DNA of 55,546 nucleotides from a virus, in the IMG/VR virus record IMGVR_UViG_3300043436_001494, positions 1-55,546 of that record; one strand, 5' to 3'. The notes beneath the pieces are model-generated. The model saw only the letters and a list, made by a program, of their open reading frames with translations. It was not told where the DNA came from and did not search any database. How positions within the stretch are numbered: the stretch's first letter is position 1; the number at the start of each line of letters is the position of its first letter. The position numbers were made by a program, and so were the translations under genes. This document shows positions 12,801 through 21,136 of the stretch, piece after piece.

Positions 12801-14606
12801 TTAATGAGCTCTTTACAAACTGATTCTGTACTAAGCTCATTGTTTGACAAAGACATTATTATGTCAATGTTGAATCCTCTATTCAAAATAAGAGATAACA
12901 AACAACTTAATGACTTTATACTTTCCAAAATAAGACTTAATGCAGATGTTATTAAAGCTAATTTTGGTCAAGGTAAAGATGGTGTATCTAGATTTATTGA
13001 TGAGTATAAGAATGGTTTGATAAACTTTATCTATCAGAATTACATGTCTAATATTATAGACTCTAATGGTAAGATAACCAACACTCCAGATGATTATAGA
13101 GGATATAAAGTTACTACTAATAACTCCCAGGAGAAAGATGTAGTTATAAATAAAGACTCTGAAGGTACAATAACAGGTATATCTGTTAACCAGAAGCTTA
13201 TAGACTCAGACTATGACAATAATCTATACCTTGGTAAAAATAATGCAGTAGATAACTCTTATTTTAAGAGAGGCTTGAAGACATTCAGAGCAAGTGATGC
13301 CTTATTTCCAGATAAAACAAGTTTTCTAAAATATGTTCTTGAAAGAGAATACTTAAGAGAAATTTACAAAGACACTGTTCCTGCAGCATCTTTAGAAATG
13401 TATCTTGCAGATAGAGCTCTTATGAATACATTTAACAGAGCTGTAATCATGAAAGACAATGAGCATTCATACACTGATAAAGTGATGAATATCATTAAGA
13501 ACTTCCCTACACTAAAAACTCAGTTCCCAATACTTGAACAAATATCTAGAGTACCAAGTAAAACTGGTGATAATATTCTAACACTTAATGACCGTAGGAT
13601 ACTTTCTGGGTCTGAGGCTGAGATATATGTACAGAATATAAAACAACTTGCGGATCCTAATATTAGAAAAGTAGAAGACCCTTTTACTAATAAAGCAATC
13701 AGTGATGTCTTTGGTTTATTTCCACAGATGATGGTATACCAGCATGGTGTAGGTAAATCTAAGTATGGATTCAACATGGCTCTTCCTGTAGACAAGTACA
13801 ACACAATAATGAAGTATGCATCTAAAGTATTCTCTACTAATTACATGAATGATAAAACATTTAATGTAATCTTTGATAGACTTACTGCAGTTAAAACTCC
13901 ATTTAAGTCTTACATGATTGATGCTACTAAGTTTGAAGAGTTCACTCCTATTCAACCTATAGAAGAAACTGAGGAAGAACTATCAGAATCAGATCCTGAA
14001 GAAGAGCAATTAAAAACTCCTACTCAATCCACTGGAGAGACTGATCTATCTATTGAAGCTAAGAAGGCTAACTTAAAAAGACAAATTGAAGCTCTTCCTG
14101 ATAATATGATATATGGTTCTCATGTCACTCAAGATGATGTGGCTAAAGATATATATGATAGCCAGTTTAACTTTAACCTAGGCACATCATTAAGTGGTAC
14201 TGTAGGTCTAACTAATAAGCAAGGGCTACTAGATCTGATGAACAACTTGTTAGATGGTAAATCTCCACATAGAAATCAGTTTGGTGTATTCATTCTAGCA
14301 TTTCCCAAATCAGAATTTGGAGAAACCTCTGCTGAAAGAAGAGTTAATCTGGAGACAATTGAAAATGATATGTTAGATAATTATCCTGAATTTGCTCAGG
14401 GTAAAATACCTACTAAGTTTAACTTTGGTTACTTTAAAGATGGTGTGTTAGTTACTGGAACTAATTTACCTCCAGCAGGTGCACAATTAGATATGTTTGA
14501 TAACTTTGATGCATCAAGTGAAGAACTTAGAAAACAACAAGAAGAAGATGAAAGAAGAGAAGATGAAGAAGATAACAACTGTACTAATTCTCCTTTCTTA
14601 GATTAA
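3888..14606 (+). CDS. Giant crAss-like phage RNA polymerase fusion protein (DFDVD active site, HExxH zincin-like motif)
   Basis: A 3,572-aa protein. Near residue 2490 it has SGGDFDVDK, the metal-binding DxDxD signature of the double-psi beta-barrel of multisubunit-type RNA polymerases. It follows a conserved RIPVQG-NSMEFMEV segment, as in the single-chain crAss-like virion polymerase (phi14:2 gp66 type). Near residue 875 it has HEAWH, an HExxH zincin-like protease motif. The C-terminus is very acidic (Glu/Asp-rich, ending NSPFLD). The start ATG overlaps the preceding stop by one base. At over 3,500 aa it is longer than the ~2,200-aa polymerase I know from phi14:2, consistent with fusion of polymerase and virion-cargo modules. 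Expected role: packaged polymerase that transcribes early phage genes after injection. Polymerase identity is well supported; a working protease is only suggested by the motif. Confidence 0.88.
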   Translation: MAITCTLGNQQLEVLYAVVYKNMQNVPEGTPFDVRTLMSRLYEQLRERQGEGPAVEYVQAIPYLAGILSYRLDDVEISPETDLRNLARTLMNPETGYAETLKIVSGGLTPEQLSIIAEAEEEASEDEEPVPVKPRPEFKDTDDYKADSAFSSTFEEYLTVDPNKKPESFAEQIDPDKSYIYATLRKINDEMRNDLGRDLNTDFVFQGKTLKLKTILLSKLSVNDRTEYSNNFVLRANSIKNPDPKVKKPNEIVALVVTDEKGNYIYFDNNGNVSTKEKGGRMVYQMMRDARKEGDKYRVTDIYGRTDQIQTPEQIAENMMNFMGYKDKAAFEEGEKMSYSDFVKNLAEEQQKQFKALYELRNSIVEGGKSKLLKLTSISTGVRIKTDPNQKVTLQNLSGQFPMNSNEILSSMIILNTPSKGFEAGAAVLNIEGETYKVDRSDITEDLARKIAKALTSSLSDEDKNTYYSQFFVDKGFFGTKRHYAAFKKGQFLFTYDTYTEQEMKADKAKAQSNKRQAIDLKSPTAEEDIYKILMSGKSSASGAKFPAKIRYDDTALDQEVYLDFQDGKLVPANYLDFLTTLPAQIFINGAKAVPFYNSYMRFRVPTELSEKIDAAAEKAKEDAEKKSVVRTNKDDLADAIKASSTKSMTTTTIGATAAGTTVDGKPYANFKIANPIKEGQGVKIYLEQKQESENFKFPKHGQKVLLEVATITVDNKVIPDVVQVFDYTGDKKGILLGQAAETDYANDEKERDYTAEPGDIIEEKVETRTPVEEKINQVINNPSVSQPSDKGSGISKLFNLKRKSTLPQGVSRSQIEDAKTWWSKSPLNKYIELDHLANIVNSDAYARFIVDGNTLANGGKLAKIELYKSGSFADVYHEAWHGFSQLFLTRDEKTKLYNEVLANDPELKKASSYKIEEKIEEKLAEDFRTYALNQKAKKGSPVRNTLFRKIWNLIKKLFGVPGIQDMSPNLVEQNDTVTEFFNKLYMASSNPSLLNIYTPLVDNVMFDILNRGINNVSQPKEDSLNKQDAVLVSESIDSVISEIVDEVNNDPSNNYGKSGTLKLLTKSENKVQLYELVRQRFQERLRQIQGEGPGKITYMPEKPFNSFQDADALEKNAAAVIRDKDGNHKYVFLRSQIDDYNNLDLDTKAGTRQKGELYKETIEIISDFYKHKAVNNINDQPADILIVTDIEEAKNQYDNYVKGKAKTFTSIDINEDVVNTLPEVPYEQSQELDNVRILQTALNNWGDPTTGVVKYHIENSRFDLIRQKVTDIDAEKDTTGDATASEKFDKKAGEMSLLEMADQEIVYILKSLFKQTKKGTKFITTNNKLGFKDLGNFNQNWKNTVRTLNGITDPKQMYTAIVEASKIYPEFEQLLNKIPDPSLPTTPAENDIITSMWQTFQKPAATLLQLTGFKQDDGSIVTELTNAAVDVANTIREFGNRFKADTRDSYIERIDNQSMLNVTALITNFSDANGNLDPDKAFRFLNAMGFYLDDLKVIKDELNSVQGVKKYGVNYIFNTIKAISYSENAKTVSKAAADVISEFKKDPLATLIKGISPQIIGPPSSFVYTAGSKQKNFVEKIAGLQVKYGVDASNFTALNPERNLVNKHIEHSSASMIINGFNQATKLEDFGTKEGLEYMSSYSPKVNPFIEDLQITKSLFDLSKPEKARRTSRSLDLILNMGTQIAEFTVEDADGNKITKSIGTNTTSLDQYSKFLQEFHTFFKGGLQEFLRAGSKSTAMALRIEGGIMSEIGDRKDPRYYVDLDKFLPEGNAESFAFDNIILPYISAETERINRFKNSSIAKNYTGYNREFKNGKMYGESYVYFDSILDKDLQDDILAVVNKPGMKLKDYIKNDPKLYDRIKQRITKYFNDSTEEVYEYLQKAKYIDKTVMDRLNVPNLTTTDKERILAKAYMYNAWIHNFEVSQVIFGDIAQNNHGKEELHKRTSGAISSGPKIRTDKAFRDFINDVNSKETGFTWDRNAYAKTLGSSDYVKFTYNGTVNTAIMQDADRDSIYKPMIEKAIREDYEKRYAGKPNAAEEVEKRVKIEADKYLKMTEADGQGYITIDAYRILKKGMNKWSDQQEALYKKVVAGQEITAADVINFFPVFKLQNYGNLAGTVLPVTAMHKFALMPLIPSVIKGSDLETLHHEMLRNNIQYATFASGSKVGGVTADGKPDNIFEDKEQKIIKDKLTFTPNTVYVEYLKESASVPDYSKGKVVFATQLRKLLLNGLYESGKLINTKNESAANRYKAAVDNYTNLLKLELLDEINFKKEGDTYKGNIENLLKLIQRELRRKDMPEHLVEAIGLNEDGTLKNDLSIHLDAQTIEKTIMSIVEKRFVKQKLYGEALVQVSSTLTRGMWSGGIKFTEGTEAEREKLLGSNTLPFYEPGKDGNTNAMKVSIGLQGEFNNLLNKEWKGEKIGTIQRLNELIKDEEWLNTDDNRKSITLSAVRIPVQGLNSMEFMEVYHFMDSSANNMIFVPSELVAKSGGDFDVDKLTTFFPHIASDGTYVTSKENTKNFINKINAEREKTNKSFAGQIKAQKKAAENELLESIKGVLELPDNYVNLVRPNDTYILQDISEELENIVSDYDRFVGGDKDKKKITPSITLHPLYNVHKHGVNMEGKDVLGIAANENAISPVFDSVGAAMPASYYQTQFSKKLGREIELKSAPKLAMRLLLPHNKTDDGRISLSKIYDVNGINSVAELFSQAINGTVDVEKNPWIFFIQGNMEVATTLFYLFKAGVPVRDAIFFVSNPLVRDYVNNQKRLKSAYGEFTGDAPDNQNYVKYNSAVLTLNKIIPDMIENGLKDYNGEMFITTQSKFEKPQVQRITTEVFKEELRKGNIPVNEIMTLEKVKGSPLTKVLYTKPQITGKTYFKTVTNYTNKPNVLKNKVFSLSDMENLVKNPGQESSDLAVSMFLHFLEIEKQLKGLGALKRSSKPDTQTFKSPQEILYRDVNIDLLSENSKVDSNLMSSLQTDSVLSSLFDKDIIMSMLNPLFKIRDNKQLNDFILSKIRLNADVIKANFGQGKDGVSRFIDEYKNGLINFIYQNYMSNIIDSNGKITNTPDDYRGYKVTTNNSQEKDVVINKDSEGTITGISVNQKLIDSDYDNNLYLGKNNAVDNSYFKRGLKTFRASDALFPDKTSFLKYVLEREYLREIYKDTVPAASLEMYLADRALMNTFNRAVIMKDNEHSYTDKVMNIIKNFPTLKTQFPILEQISRVPSKTGDNILTLNDRRILSGSEAEIYVQNIKQLADPNIRKVEDPFTNKAISDVFGLFPQMMVYQHGVGKSKYGFNMALPVDKYNTIMKYASKVFSTNYMNDKTFNVIFDRLTAVKTPFKSYMIDATKFEEFTPIQPIEETEEELSESDPEEEQLKTPTQSTGETDLSIEAKKANLKRQIEALPDNMIYGSHVTQDDVAKDIYDSQFNFNLGTSLSGTVGLTNKQGLLDLMNNLLDGKSPHRNQFGVFILAFPKSEFGETSAERRVNLETIENDMLDNYPEFAQGKIPTKFNFGYFKDGVLVTGTNLPPAGAQLDMFDNFDASSEELRKQQEEDERREDEEDNNCTNSPFLD

Positions 14607-14618
14607 TAAAAAATAGAT

Positions 14619-17600
14619 ATGGCAAAGTCTGCATGTGCAAATAAAAATTTAAAGTTTAGATCCTCTGAAGCTTCAACTAAAGCTAACATGAGAACATTAG
14701 GTATCATCAATAAGTACCTGGATATCCTAGATTATAAAAAGTTTTCTGACTATAATTCTAAGTGGTCAAAGTATGCTACTGAAAAATATGGTATTGAAGG
14801 CAGACTGTTTACTCCAGAGTTTGGCGGAACTAAAGCTTTACCTAACAAAGAAATGTTCCATCAGATTGATGCTTTCAAAGGTATCTTCTATAAAGAGAAT
14901 GCATATCTTAGACCAGATTATTTACCAGAAAGATCTAGACCAGACATAGTTCCATTTGAATTTAACAAAGAGGATGTAAGTCAGGAGAGAGCAGAGAAAG
15001 TTCTTAATGCTCTTGCAGAAAAAATGATGCTTACTTTAGATGTACCATATCAGTACATAACAGAAGAGGAAGCAATTGAGACATTATCTAGAACAAGTAC
15101 TCCGTATAAAAATCAACCAGGGTTTTACTATGGTAATATGGTATATCTAGTTAAAGGTAAAGCTAACATGGGTACAATGATCCATGAGTTTGCCCACCCT
15201 TTTATTAAAGGTATATCAATCCAAAACAATAAGTTATTTAATAATTTATACAATAAAGCCAAGCTTACAGCTACCGGCCAAAGTATTATTGAGCAAGTGA
15301 AGGCTCTATATCCTAATCTGCAGTTTGAGTCTGATAGATTTATGGAAGAGGTTCTTGTTAGATCTCTAGAAAGAGATGCTGAGAACAAAATCAATAAGCT
15401 TCAGCAACAGGATCCGGAGTTTAATAACTTTATCAGCATGCTTGTATATGCTATAAAAGAACTCTTCAGAAAAATATCCAAAGTAATTTCTTTAAAAGAT
15501 CTTAAGTCAGATACAACCATAGATCAACTTACAGACATGTTACTGTTTGAGGACATTAAGATATCTAATCTTAAGTTTGATGAGACAGACTATGCTGAGA
15601 TGAAGAATGAGTATGATGATCTTGTAGATGCTCTCCAAAATGTGAGCACTAAAAATCTACAGAATGCCATCAACCAAACTTATGTTGAAGCCAAGTACCA
15701 AATCCAAGTATTGAAAGACTCAGGTAGACTTAAGAAAGAACTTGTTGGTGAAGGTGGTCTTGCTATACTTAGTAATCTTAAAGGTTTCCTAGCTAGATAC
15801 CAAAATGTTGATGTAAAAGATGTTCCTGTTGAAGATGTGGCAGAAGCACTACAAGCTCAACAAGAAGAATTCAGAGTAAGGGCCACTGCATTAGTTGAAA
15901 GTTTATCCCAGGTAAAAGTCTTTACTACTAAGATAGAGAACATCTTAAATGAGATGGAGAACAATGACAGTTACTTAACTGAGGATGGTATATCAAAAAT
16001 CTTATACTTTAATGACTTCTTATCTAGACAAGATAAATTCTTAAAGGCTATTAAAAAAACTATTGGCCTCTCAAGAACCAATGAGTTTGTAAAAGAAGTA
16101 TCTGATATATCTGATATAGTTTCTGTTGCCAGAGATAAAGTAAAAGAACTTCAAAAAGAGTATGCCCTTCAGTTCATGGAAGACAATACCTCATATATGC
16201 AGGATGAGCTTGAGCAAAGATTAACTGAAAGAATTAATACCTATCTTAAACAAGATAAAATACCACAGGCTCAGATAGATGAACTTGTAGAAAAGATCAT
16301 ATCTAATCCTGATGGTAAAACCGTCACTGTTAAAGATATGGGTGCTGGAATTAACTCTGCTCGTGCTGCAGAATTGGTTAGAGAAGTAGGTGAGTATTAT
16401 CAAAAAAGACTCACTAGAGATTCATTAAACAATTGGATAGAGGGTAATACAGAAGACATAGGTATTATGGAATCACTTCTTAATCCATACATGTCTATTG
16501 ATGATCCTCTTGGTAGCTTTGTTAGATTTATGAAAACAAAACTATCTGATGCTGAGCAAGTTAGTCTTAGAGAAGAAACTGATATGCTTGAAAGTCTTAT
16601 ACCATTAATGCAAGCTGCAGGTCTGAATCCAACAAACATTGAAAAATCAGGAGAGGCTCTACTATCTGTAGATAAAGTAGGTAGTACAAATGATAAAGGT
16701 GAGTATGAGGAGTTTGAAGTCTACAAAATCAAAAGTAAATTTGGCAATGGATGGAGAGCTGATAGAGATAGATTTGAATATGAATTTCAACAAGCCCAAG
16801 AAAAAGGAGATAAGACTGCAATGAAAGATGTTCTTGCAAGAAAATGGGACTGGGAAAAGAAATACATGCATCAGGAAAAAGTTCCTGAGTATTATGCCGT
16901 GCAGGATATCTGGAAACAAGAAAATAAAATTACTAATCCATTTACAAAACAGGTAGAAACTATTCCTGCTACTATAGCTACTGAGTCTTATCTTGAAAGA
17001 CAAAAAGCACTTGGTGAAATGATAGTATATAAAAGCAGAGACTTTACTACAATGGATGATCTTTATACCTTTACTGAAGCTGATGAAGCTCAGAAAAGAT
17101 ACAATGAGTTATTTCAGATATATGATAGCAAAGGCCAACCTAAAACCGGAGAGGAACTACAAAGAGTTTTAGTAAGACTAGAATACAGAAGACAGTCTAG
17201 TAAGTTCTATGAGTACATTCCTAATGAAGATAAAGTGCAAACAGACCTAGATTCTTTTGTTCAAGATTTGGCTGCTAGAAAAATCACAATGGAGTCTAAC
17301 CCTGAAGAATTCCAAAAAGCCCTTGAGAAGTTTGAGGAAAAAAACTTTAGAGTAGCCTATACTCCAAGCTACTATGAAAGTAGAGATACCATAATGACTG
17401 AGATAAAGACCCTTACTAGCAAAAGTAAGAAGTCTGCAGTTGCTACTGAACTAGCTGATCTGTACCGTCAAAGATTTGCATTATCTAATCTTGTTACTGA
17501 TAGGAATGGTCAGACAAATGCTCTTGAGTATAAACCTGAGCAGTTTAAACTTATGAAAGACATTGAGGAAAAAATAACTGATTTAGAAAGTAAAATAGAT

Positions 17601-20450
17601 ACCAAGTCTGGTTTACTTGCTGAAGAAGCTGATAGACTCAAAACTTATGAAGAAAGACTTGCGGCAGGTTATGACTTATCAGTTACAGAACAGACTGATT
17701 ATGATGAACTTACAGCAAGAAGAAATGAGCTAGGTTTGTCTGAATCTGAGTTCAAAAAACTAAAAGAACTCTTTGCAGATCTAAGAGGTCTTACACAAAA
17801 GACCCCTACTGAATACTATTATATAGCATTTAATAATATGCTAGGTGATACAGAAGTTCCTCATATTACCTTAGAGAATGCAGATGACTGGATAAACTCT
17901 GAAGACTTGTATACTGCAATGGAACTTAATCCAGAGTTTGCGGAATGGTTTGAGAATAACCACTACAAGAAAAAAGTCTGGAATAATAGTACTAAACAAA
18001 AAGAAGATAAGTGGTTTAGAACTAGAATGTGGACTTCAGTAAAGCCACTAGATGAAAGTCATTACAAGAAAACTACTCTAGTACATCCTGTTACTAAACA
18101 ACCATTAGTAATTAATGGAGTACCCGGACCTAAATATTCTTACCAAAGAGTTAAAGAACAATTCTTTACTGTGCCATTTGATGCTGAGGCTAAGAAGAAA
18201 TATGTTGGTACTATTATAGACAATGATGGTAACTATCTTCCTAAAGAATACAAACCAGGTGATCCTAATAGTGCTTATGATGATAAGTACATGGATAAGG
18301 AATATGCCCAAGCTATTACTAATCCTGCTATGAAAAGTTTACTAGATAAAGTAACTGAGTATATGTTGAAGATGCAAGAGAATAGACCAGGGTCAGCTAA
18401 ACTTTATCTTGATTTACCAAGAAGAAGAAAGGCTGGCAATCTAGAACTACTTAAGTCTGGAAAAACTGCATCTGATATTAAAGAAAAAGGTAGTGCTACA
18501 TGGGAAGCTGTTAAATCTACATTTGCAAAAAGAAAAGATGACTACCAAAACTTTGGAATAAACTATGATCCTAATACACTATTAGTATCAACTGACCTAG
18601 AGGGACAACCTATAGCTAGAATTCCGGTGGATGGTCTGTACAAAATGGAACTTAATGAAGTTTCCACAGATGTATTAAGTGCTATGTTTATGTACAATTA
18701 CTCACTTAATAAACAGGGGGTTTTAATTAAGGAAAAAGCAAAAGCTGAGACATTGAGATCTGTGCTTAATGATCCGGATAACGCTATTAAAGATCTAAAT
18801 AAAGCTAGTAAGCAAGTAGCTAAGAATACTGGTGTACTATCTTTTCTTAAAGCTGGAGACAACAGAAGAGCTGCCGCACTAGATTACTTTATAGAAAAGA
18901 CATTCTATGGTCAGAAAAATAGTGCATGGGAATCTGAATATCCGGGGTGGCTTAAGTTTGCTAATAGCTTAATGGGTAATGCAAGTAGATCATTCATTGC
19001 ATTTGACTTAGTATCTGCTGTAAAAAACAGATTTGGTATGATAGTTCAGAACTCTATTGAAGCGGCTGCGGGTGTCTATTATAATCCAATCTCATTTGCT
19101 TCTGGTAGAATGTGGGCATATAACTCAGCTATTGAGCTTGCTGGTTTTACTGGAGGTGGTATCTATAAGAAAGGAGCCAAGTCACTTAACCTGCAAATGA
19201 TAGACATATTTGATCCTGTTATTGGTAAGGTGGAAAAAGACTATGGTAAGTCTGCCACTAGAAGTTTTATCAGAGATATGTTTGATGTTACTTGGGCATA
19301 TGATGCTAGGAAACTTATGGAGGTTGAGGGTGCATTTCAAGTCATGGGTGGTATGATGAACCATAAGGAAATAGAACAAATCCAACCGGACGGGTCAGTT
19401 AAGAAAATCAAGTACATAGATGCTTGGGAACTTAATGATAAAAAAGAAATAGTACTCAAGCCTGGTATTAATCCTGAGTGGGGTAACAGATATGTTGACC
19501 ACACTGTAGCGGCTAATGAAACTCTAGAGGCTATAGCTAAAAAATACAGTATGACTGTTGAAGAGCTGGCTGCTAAGAATAAGATTAAACCTAATGCTAA
19601 ACTTACTGAAGGACAAGAACTTGTAGTATCTAGAAATACTAAATTTAATGATTACAAGCTAAAGATCCATTATGTACAGAAAAGACTTAATGGTGCTATG
19701 GATGAACTTGATTCTCCACAAGCAGAGAAGTATATTGTATATAGGTTATTTACCTTCTATAAGAAGTTTGCTACTGGTATGTTCCTAAACAGATTTCAAA
19801 CAGACTTGTCTAAGAACAACCGCTGGGGGCATGTATATAACTGGGAAGCAGGTGCTCCTGTGAAAGGTTACTATATAGCAGGTGTCCAAGCAATGTACAA
19901 AACATTAAGATCTGGAGGTGCTTACTGGTCAGTAATGTCTAAAGAAGAAAAAGCTGCCTTTAGAAAAATGATTACTGAAGGTATGACACTTGCATTAATG
20001 GCAATTGCAGTCACATTTATATTTGGTTGGGATCCACAGGATGAAGACAGATTCCAGAAACTAGCTAAGAGAGAAGAAGACTACGGATACTTTGGATGGC
20101 TGGGTAATCATATGTTATATCAGTTAATTGCAACCAAAAGAGAAAACCAATCTTTCATTCCATTACCATGGGTTGGTGGATTAGAAGAGTGGTATAAGTA
20201 TGGAGATGCTACTTCTATTGCATTTGGTCCTACTATTGGTTTGTATTTAAAGATACTTGCCGATTTAGGTTACATGGTAACAGGTAGTGAAAAAGCTGTT
20301 TACCGTCAGGAGGCTGGACCATATCCTTGGCAAGAAGAAGGTGACTACAAACTATGGAATCACATAGCAAGTATCTATGGTGTTAAAGGTAAAAACTTAT
20401 CTCCTATATGGGCTCTTAGAAGAGATGAACAATTCCAAAATCTTAAATAA
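14619..20450 (+). CDS. Giant virion cargo protein with HExxH motif, LysM-like domain and hydrophobic segment
   Basis: A 1,943-aa protein in the same cluster as the RNA polymerase. Residues ~189-193 read HEFAH, a zincin-type HExxH motif after a hydrophobic strand. The middle is long, charged and helical. Residues ~1625-1673 look like a LysM domain (HTV-ANETLEAIAKKYSMT, then LTEGQELVV), a fold that binds N-acetylglucosamine polymers such as peptidoglycan. Residues ~1788-1803 form a hydrophobic segment ending in FIFGW, which could insert in a membrane. This combination fits a protein ejected from the virion that works at the cell envelope during DNA entry; that role is inference. The ATG at 14619 follows the previous stop by 9 bases in an A-rich leader. 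Confidence 0.78.
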   Translation: MAKSACANKNLKFRSSEASTKANMRTLGIINKYLDILDYKKFSDYNSKWSKYATEKYGIEGRLFTPEFGGTKALPNKEMFHQIDAFKGIFYKENAYLRPDYLPERSRPDIVPFEFNKEDVSQERAEKVLNALAEKMMLTLDVPYQYITEEEAIETLSRTSTPYKNQPGFYYGNMVYLVKGKANMGTMIHEFAHPFIKGISIQNNKLFNNLYNKAKLTATGQSIIEQVKALYPNLQFESDRFMEEVLVRSLERDAENKINKLQQQDPEFNNFISMLVYAIKELFRKISKVISLKDLKSDTTIDQLTDMLLFEDIKISNLKFDETDYAEMKNEYDDLVDALQNVSTKNLQNAINQTYVEAKYQIQVLKDSGRLKKELVGEGGLAILSNLKGFLARYQNVDVKDVPVEDVAEALQAQQEEFRVRATALVESLSQVKVFTTKIENILNEMENNDSYLTEDGISKILYFNDFLSRQDKFLKAIKKTIGLSRTNEFVKEVSDISDIVSVARDKVKELQKEYALQFMEDNTSYMQDELEQRLTERINTYLKQDKIPQAQIDELVEKIISNPDGKTVTVKDMGAGINSARAAELVREVGEYYQKRLTRDSLNNWIEGNTEDIGIMESLLNPYMSIDDPLGSFVRFMKTKLSDAEQVSLREETDMLESLIPLMQAAGLNPTNIEKSGEALLSVDKVGSTNDKGEYEEFEVYKIKSKFGNGWRADRDRFEYEFQQAQEKGDKTAMKDVLARKWDWEKKYMHQEKVPEYYAVQDIWKQENKITNPFTKQVETIPATIATESYLERQKALGEMIVYKSRDFTTMDDLYTFTEADEAQKRYNELFQIYDSKGQPKTGEELQRVLVRLEYRRQSSKFYEYIPNEDKVQTDLDSFVQDLAARKITMESNPEEFQKALEKFEEKNFRVAYTPSYYESRDTIMTEIKTLTSKSKKSAVATELADLYRQRFALSNLVTDRNGQTNALEYKPEQFKLMKDIEEKITDLESKIDTKSGLLAEEADRLKTYEERLAAGYDLSVTEQTDYDELTARRNELGLSESEFKKLKELFADLRGLTQKTPTEYYYIAFNNMLGDTEVPHITLENADDWINSEDLYTAMELNPEFAEWFENNHYKKKVWNNSTKQKEDKWFRTRMWTSVKPLDESHYKKTTLVHPVTKQPLVINGVPGPKYSYQRVKEQFFTVPFDAEAKKKYVGTIIDNDGNYLPKEYKPGDPNSAYDDKYMDKEYAQAITNPAMKSLLDKVTEYMLKMQENRPGSAKLYLDLPRRRKAGNLELLKSGKTASDIKEKGSATWEAVKSTFAKRKDDYQNFGINYDPNTLLVSTDLEGQPIARIPVDGLYKMELNEVSTDVLSAMFMYNYSLNKQGVLIKEKAKAETLRSVLNDPDNAIKDLNKASKQVAKNTGVLSFLKAGDNRRAAALDYFIEKTFYGQKNSAWESEYPGWLKFANSLMGNASRSFIAFDLVSAVKNRFGMIVQNSIEAAAGVYYNPISFASGRMWAYNSAIELAGFTGGGIYKKGAKSLNLQMIDIFDPVIGKVEKDYGKSATRSFIRDMFDVTWAYDARKLMEVEGAFQVMGGMMNHKEIEQIQPDGSVKKIKYIDAWELNDKKEIVLKPGINPEWGNRYVDHTVAANETLEAIAKKYSMTVEELAAKNKIKPNAKLTEGQELVVSRNTKFNDYKLKIHYVQKRLNGAMDELDSPQAEKYIVYRLFTFYKKFATGMFLNRFQTDLSKNNRWGHVYNWEAGAPVKGYYIAGVQAMYKTLRSGGAYWSVMSKEEKAAFRKMITEGMTLALMAIAVTFIFGWDPQDEDRFQKLAKREEDYGYFGWLGNHMLYQLIATKRENQSFIPLPWVGGLEEWYKYGDATSIAFGPTIGLYLKILADLGYMVTGSEKAVYRQEAGPYPWQEEGDYKLWNHIASIYGVKGKNLSPIWALRRDEQFQNLK

Positions 20451-20456
20451 TAAACA

Positions 20457-20597
20457 ATGGCAAAGTCAGCAACAACAACAATTAAAGCATACATCAAGCC
20501 TAAAGTTTCTAGACCTGGTGTACATTCTAAGACTAAGACTTCTAGATCTAAGAAGTCAAAGAACTACAAGAAAGCATACCGTTCCCAAGGGCGGTAA
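20457..20597 (+). CDS. Small, very basic 46-aa protein
   Basis: The ATG lies 6 bases after the stop of the preceding giant gene. The 46-residue product starts MAKSATTTIKAYIKPKV and its second half is a Lys/Arg/Ser run ending KKAYRSQGR, with almost no acidic residues. Same strand and tight spacing make it the last gene of the giant-protein operon. A small basic protein here could bind DNA or RNA or be virion cargo, but I do not recognise a family. The start MAKSA resembles that of the preceding giant protein (MAKSA at 14619). Confidence 0.75.
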   Translation: MAKSATTTIKAYIKPKVSRPGVHSKTKTSRSKKSKNYKKAYRSQGR

Positions 20598-20629
20598 AAA
20601 AAAAGGGGAGAACCATCACAGCTCTCCCC
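20596..20629 (-). terminator. Rho-independent terminator for the minus-strand block
   Basis: On the minus strand a 7-bp GC-rich stem (GGGGAGA/TCTCCCC) is followed by nine T. The 3' end of the 113-aa gene runs into the stem. In the plus direction the hairpin lacks a T-tract, so it mainly serves the leftward transcript, though it sits at the convergence of both blocks. Confidence 0.85.
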
Positions 20630-20957
20630 ATTCTACTTCTAACAACTGTATAAACAGTTTTTTTGTTTCTTGTATTACTCTTTCTTCTGGCCAGTTACTT
20701 ATATTATCTCCAGAATGACAAGTATCAAATCCAAATACCCACCAGTTCTTTGGTGCATAGTCTCCATCTCCATGTTGAGCATAAGTCAATCCACCGTGAA
20801 TTTTTATTTTACCATTAATACTAGAAGAATTTTCACCCTTTCCGTACAGACAATGTTTAGGTGAGACTGCTACATAACCATTTCCCCAACCTCTTTTTAT
20901 TACTTGTATTTCAAATTTACTTTTCCAATGTAAATTTTTAACTACATACCATTTCAT
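20616..20957 (-). CDS. Conserved hypothetical phage protein (HGGLTY / FGFDTCHSGD motifs)
   Basis: A 113-aa protein with two conserved-looking blocks, HGGLTY near residue 54 and WWVFGFDTCHSGD near residue 72. I associate this pairing with a family of uncharacterised phage proteins; the function is unknown. Conserved His, Asp and Cys suggest a catalytic or metal-binding site. The ATG overlaps the upstream stop (ATGA), so it is coupled to the 60-aa gene. Its last codons form part of the terminator stem. Confidence 0.75.
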   Translation of the reverse strand: MKWYVVKNLHWKSKFEIQVIKRGWGNGYVAVSPKHCLYGKGENSSSINGKIKIHGGLTYAQHGDGDYAPKNWWVFGFDTCHSGDNISNWPEERVIQETKKLFIQLLEVEWGEL

Positions 20958-21136
20958 TCATCATCATTTTCTTCACAACATTCACAGACTTCATCTGTGT
21001 CTAACACACCATACTCATTATCATACCAGTCTCTGGCATCCTTTTTATTTGGCTCATCAATATCTCCACTTGCCATAGCTTCAGCTCCGGCCATATAAGC
21101 TTCAATCATTTTCTTTCTAAATGTCACTGGATGCAT
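20954..21136 (-). CDS. Small acidic hypothetical protein
   Basis: 60 aa, rich in Asp and Glu, with a C-terminal CECCEEND stretch holding three Cys. It overlaps the MazG-like gene by 20 bases in another frame and the next gene by ATGA, the packing expected of a real operon member. No recognised family. Confidence 0.6.
   Translation of the reverse strand: MHPVTFRKKMIEAYMAGAEAMASGDIDEPNKKDARDWYDNEYGVLDTDEVCECCEENDDE

Noticed and set aside
20377-20718. Plus-strand 113-aa frame across the end of the giant block
   Set aside because: It runs in another frame over the real 46-aa gene and through the terminator, with low-complexity Gln/Ser content.
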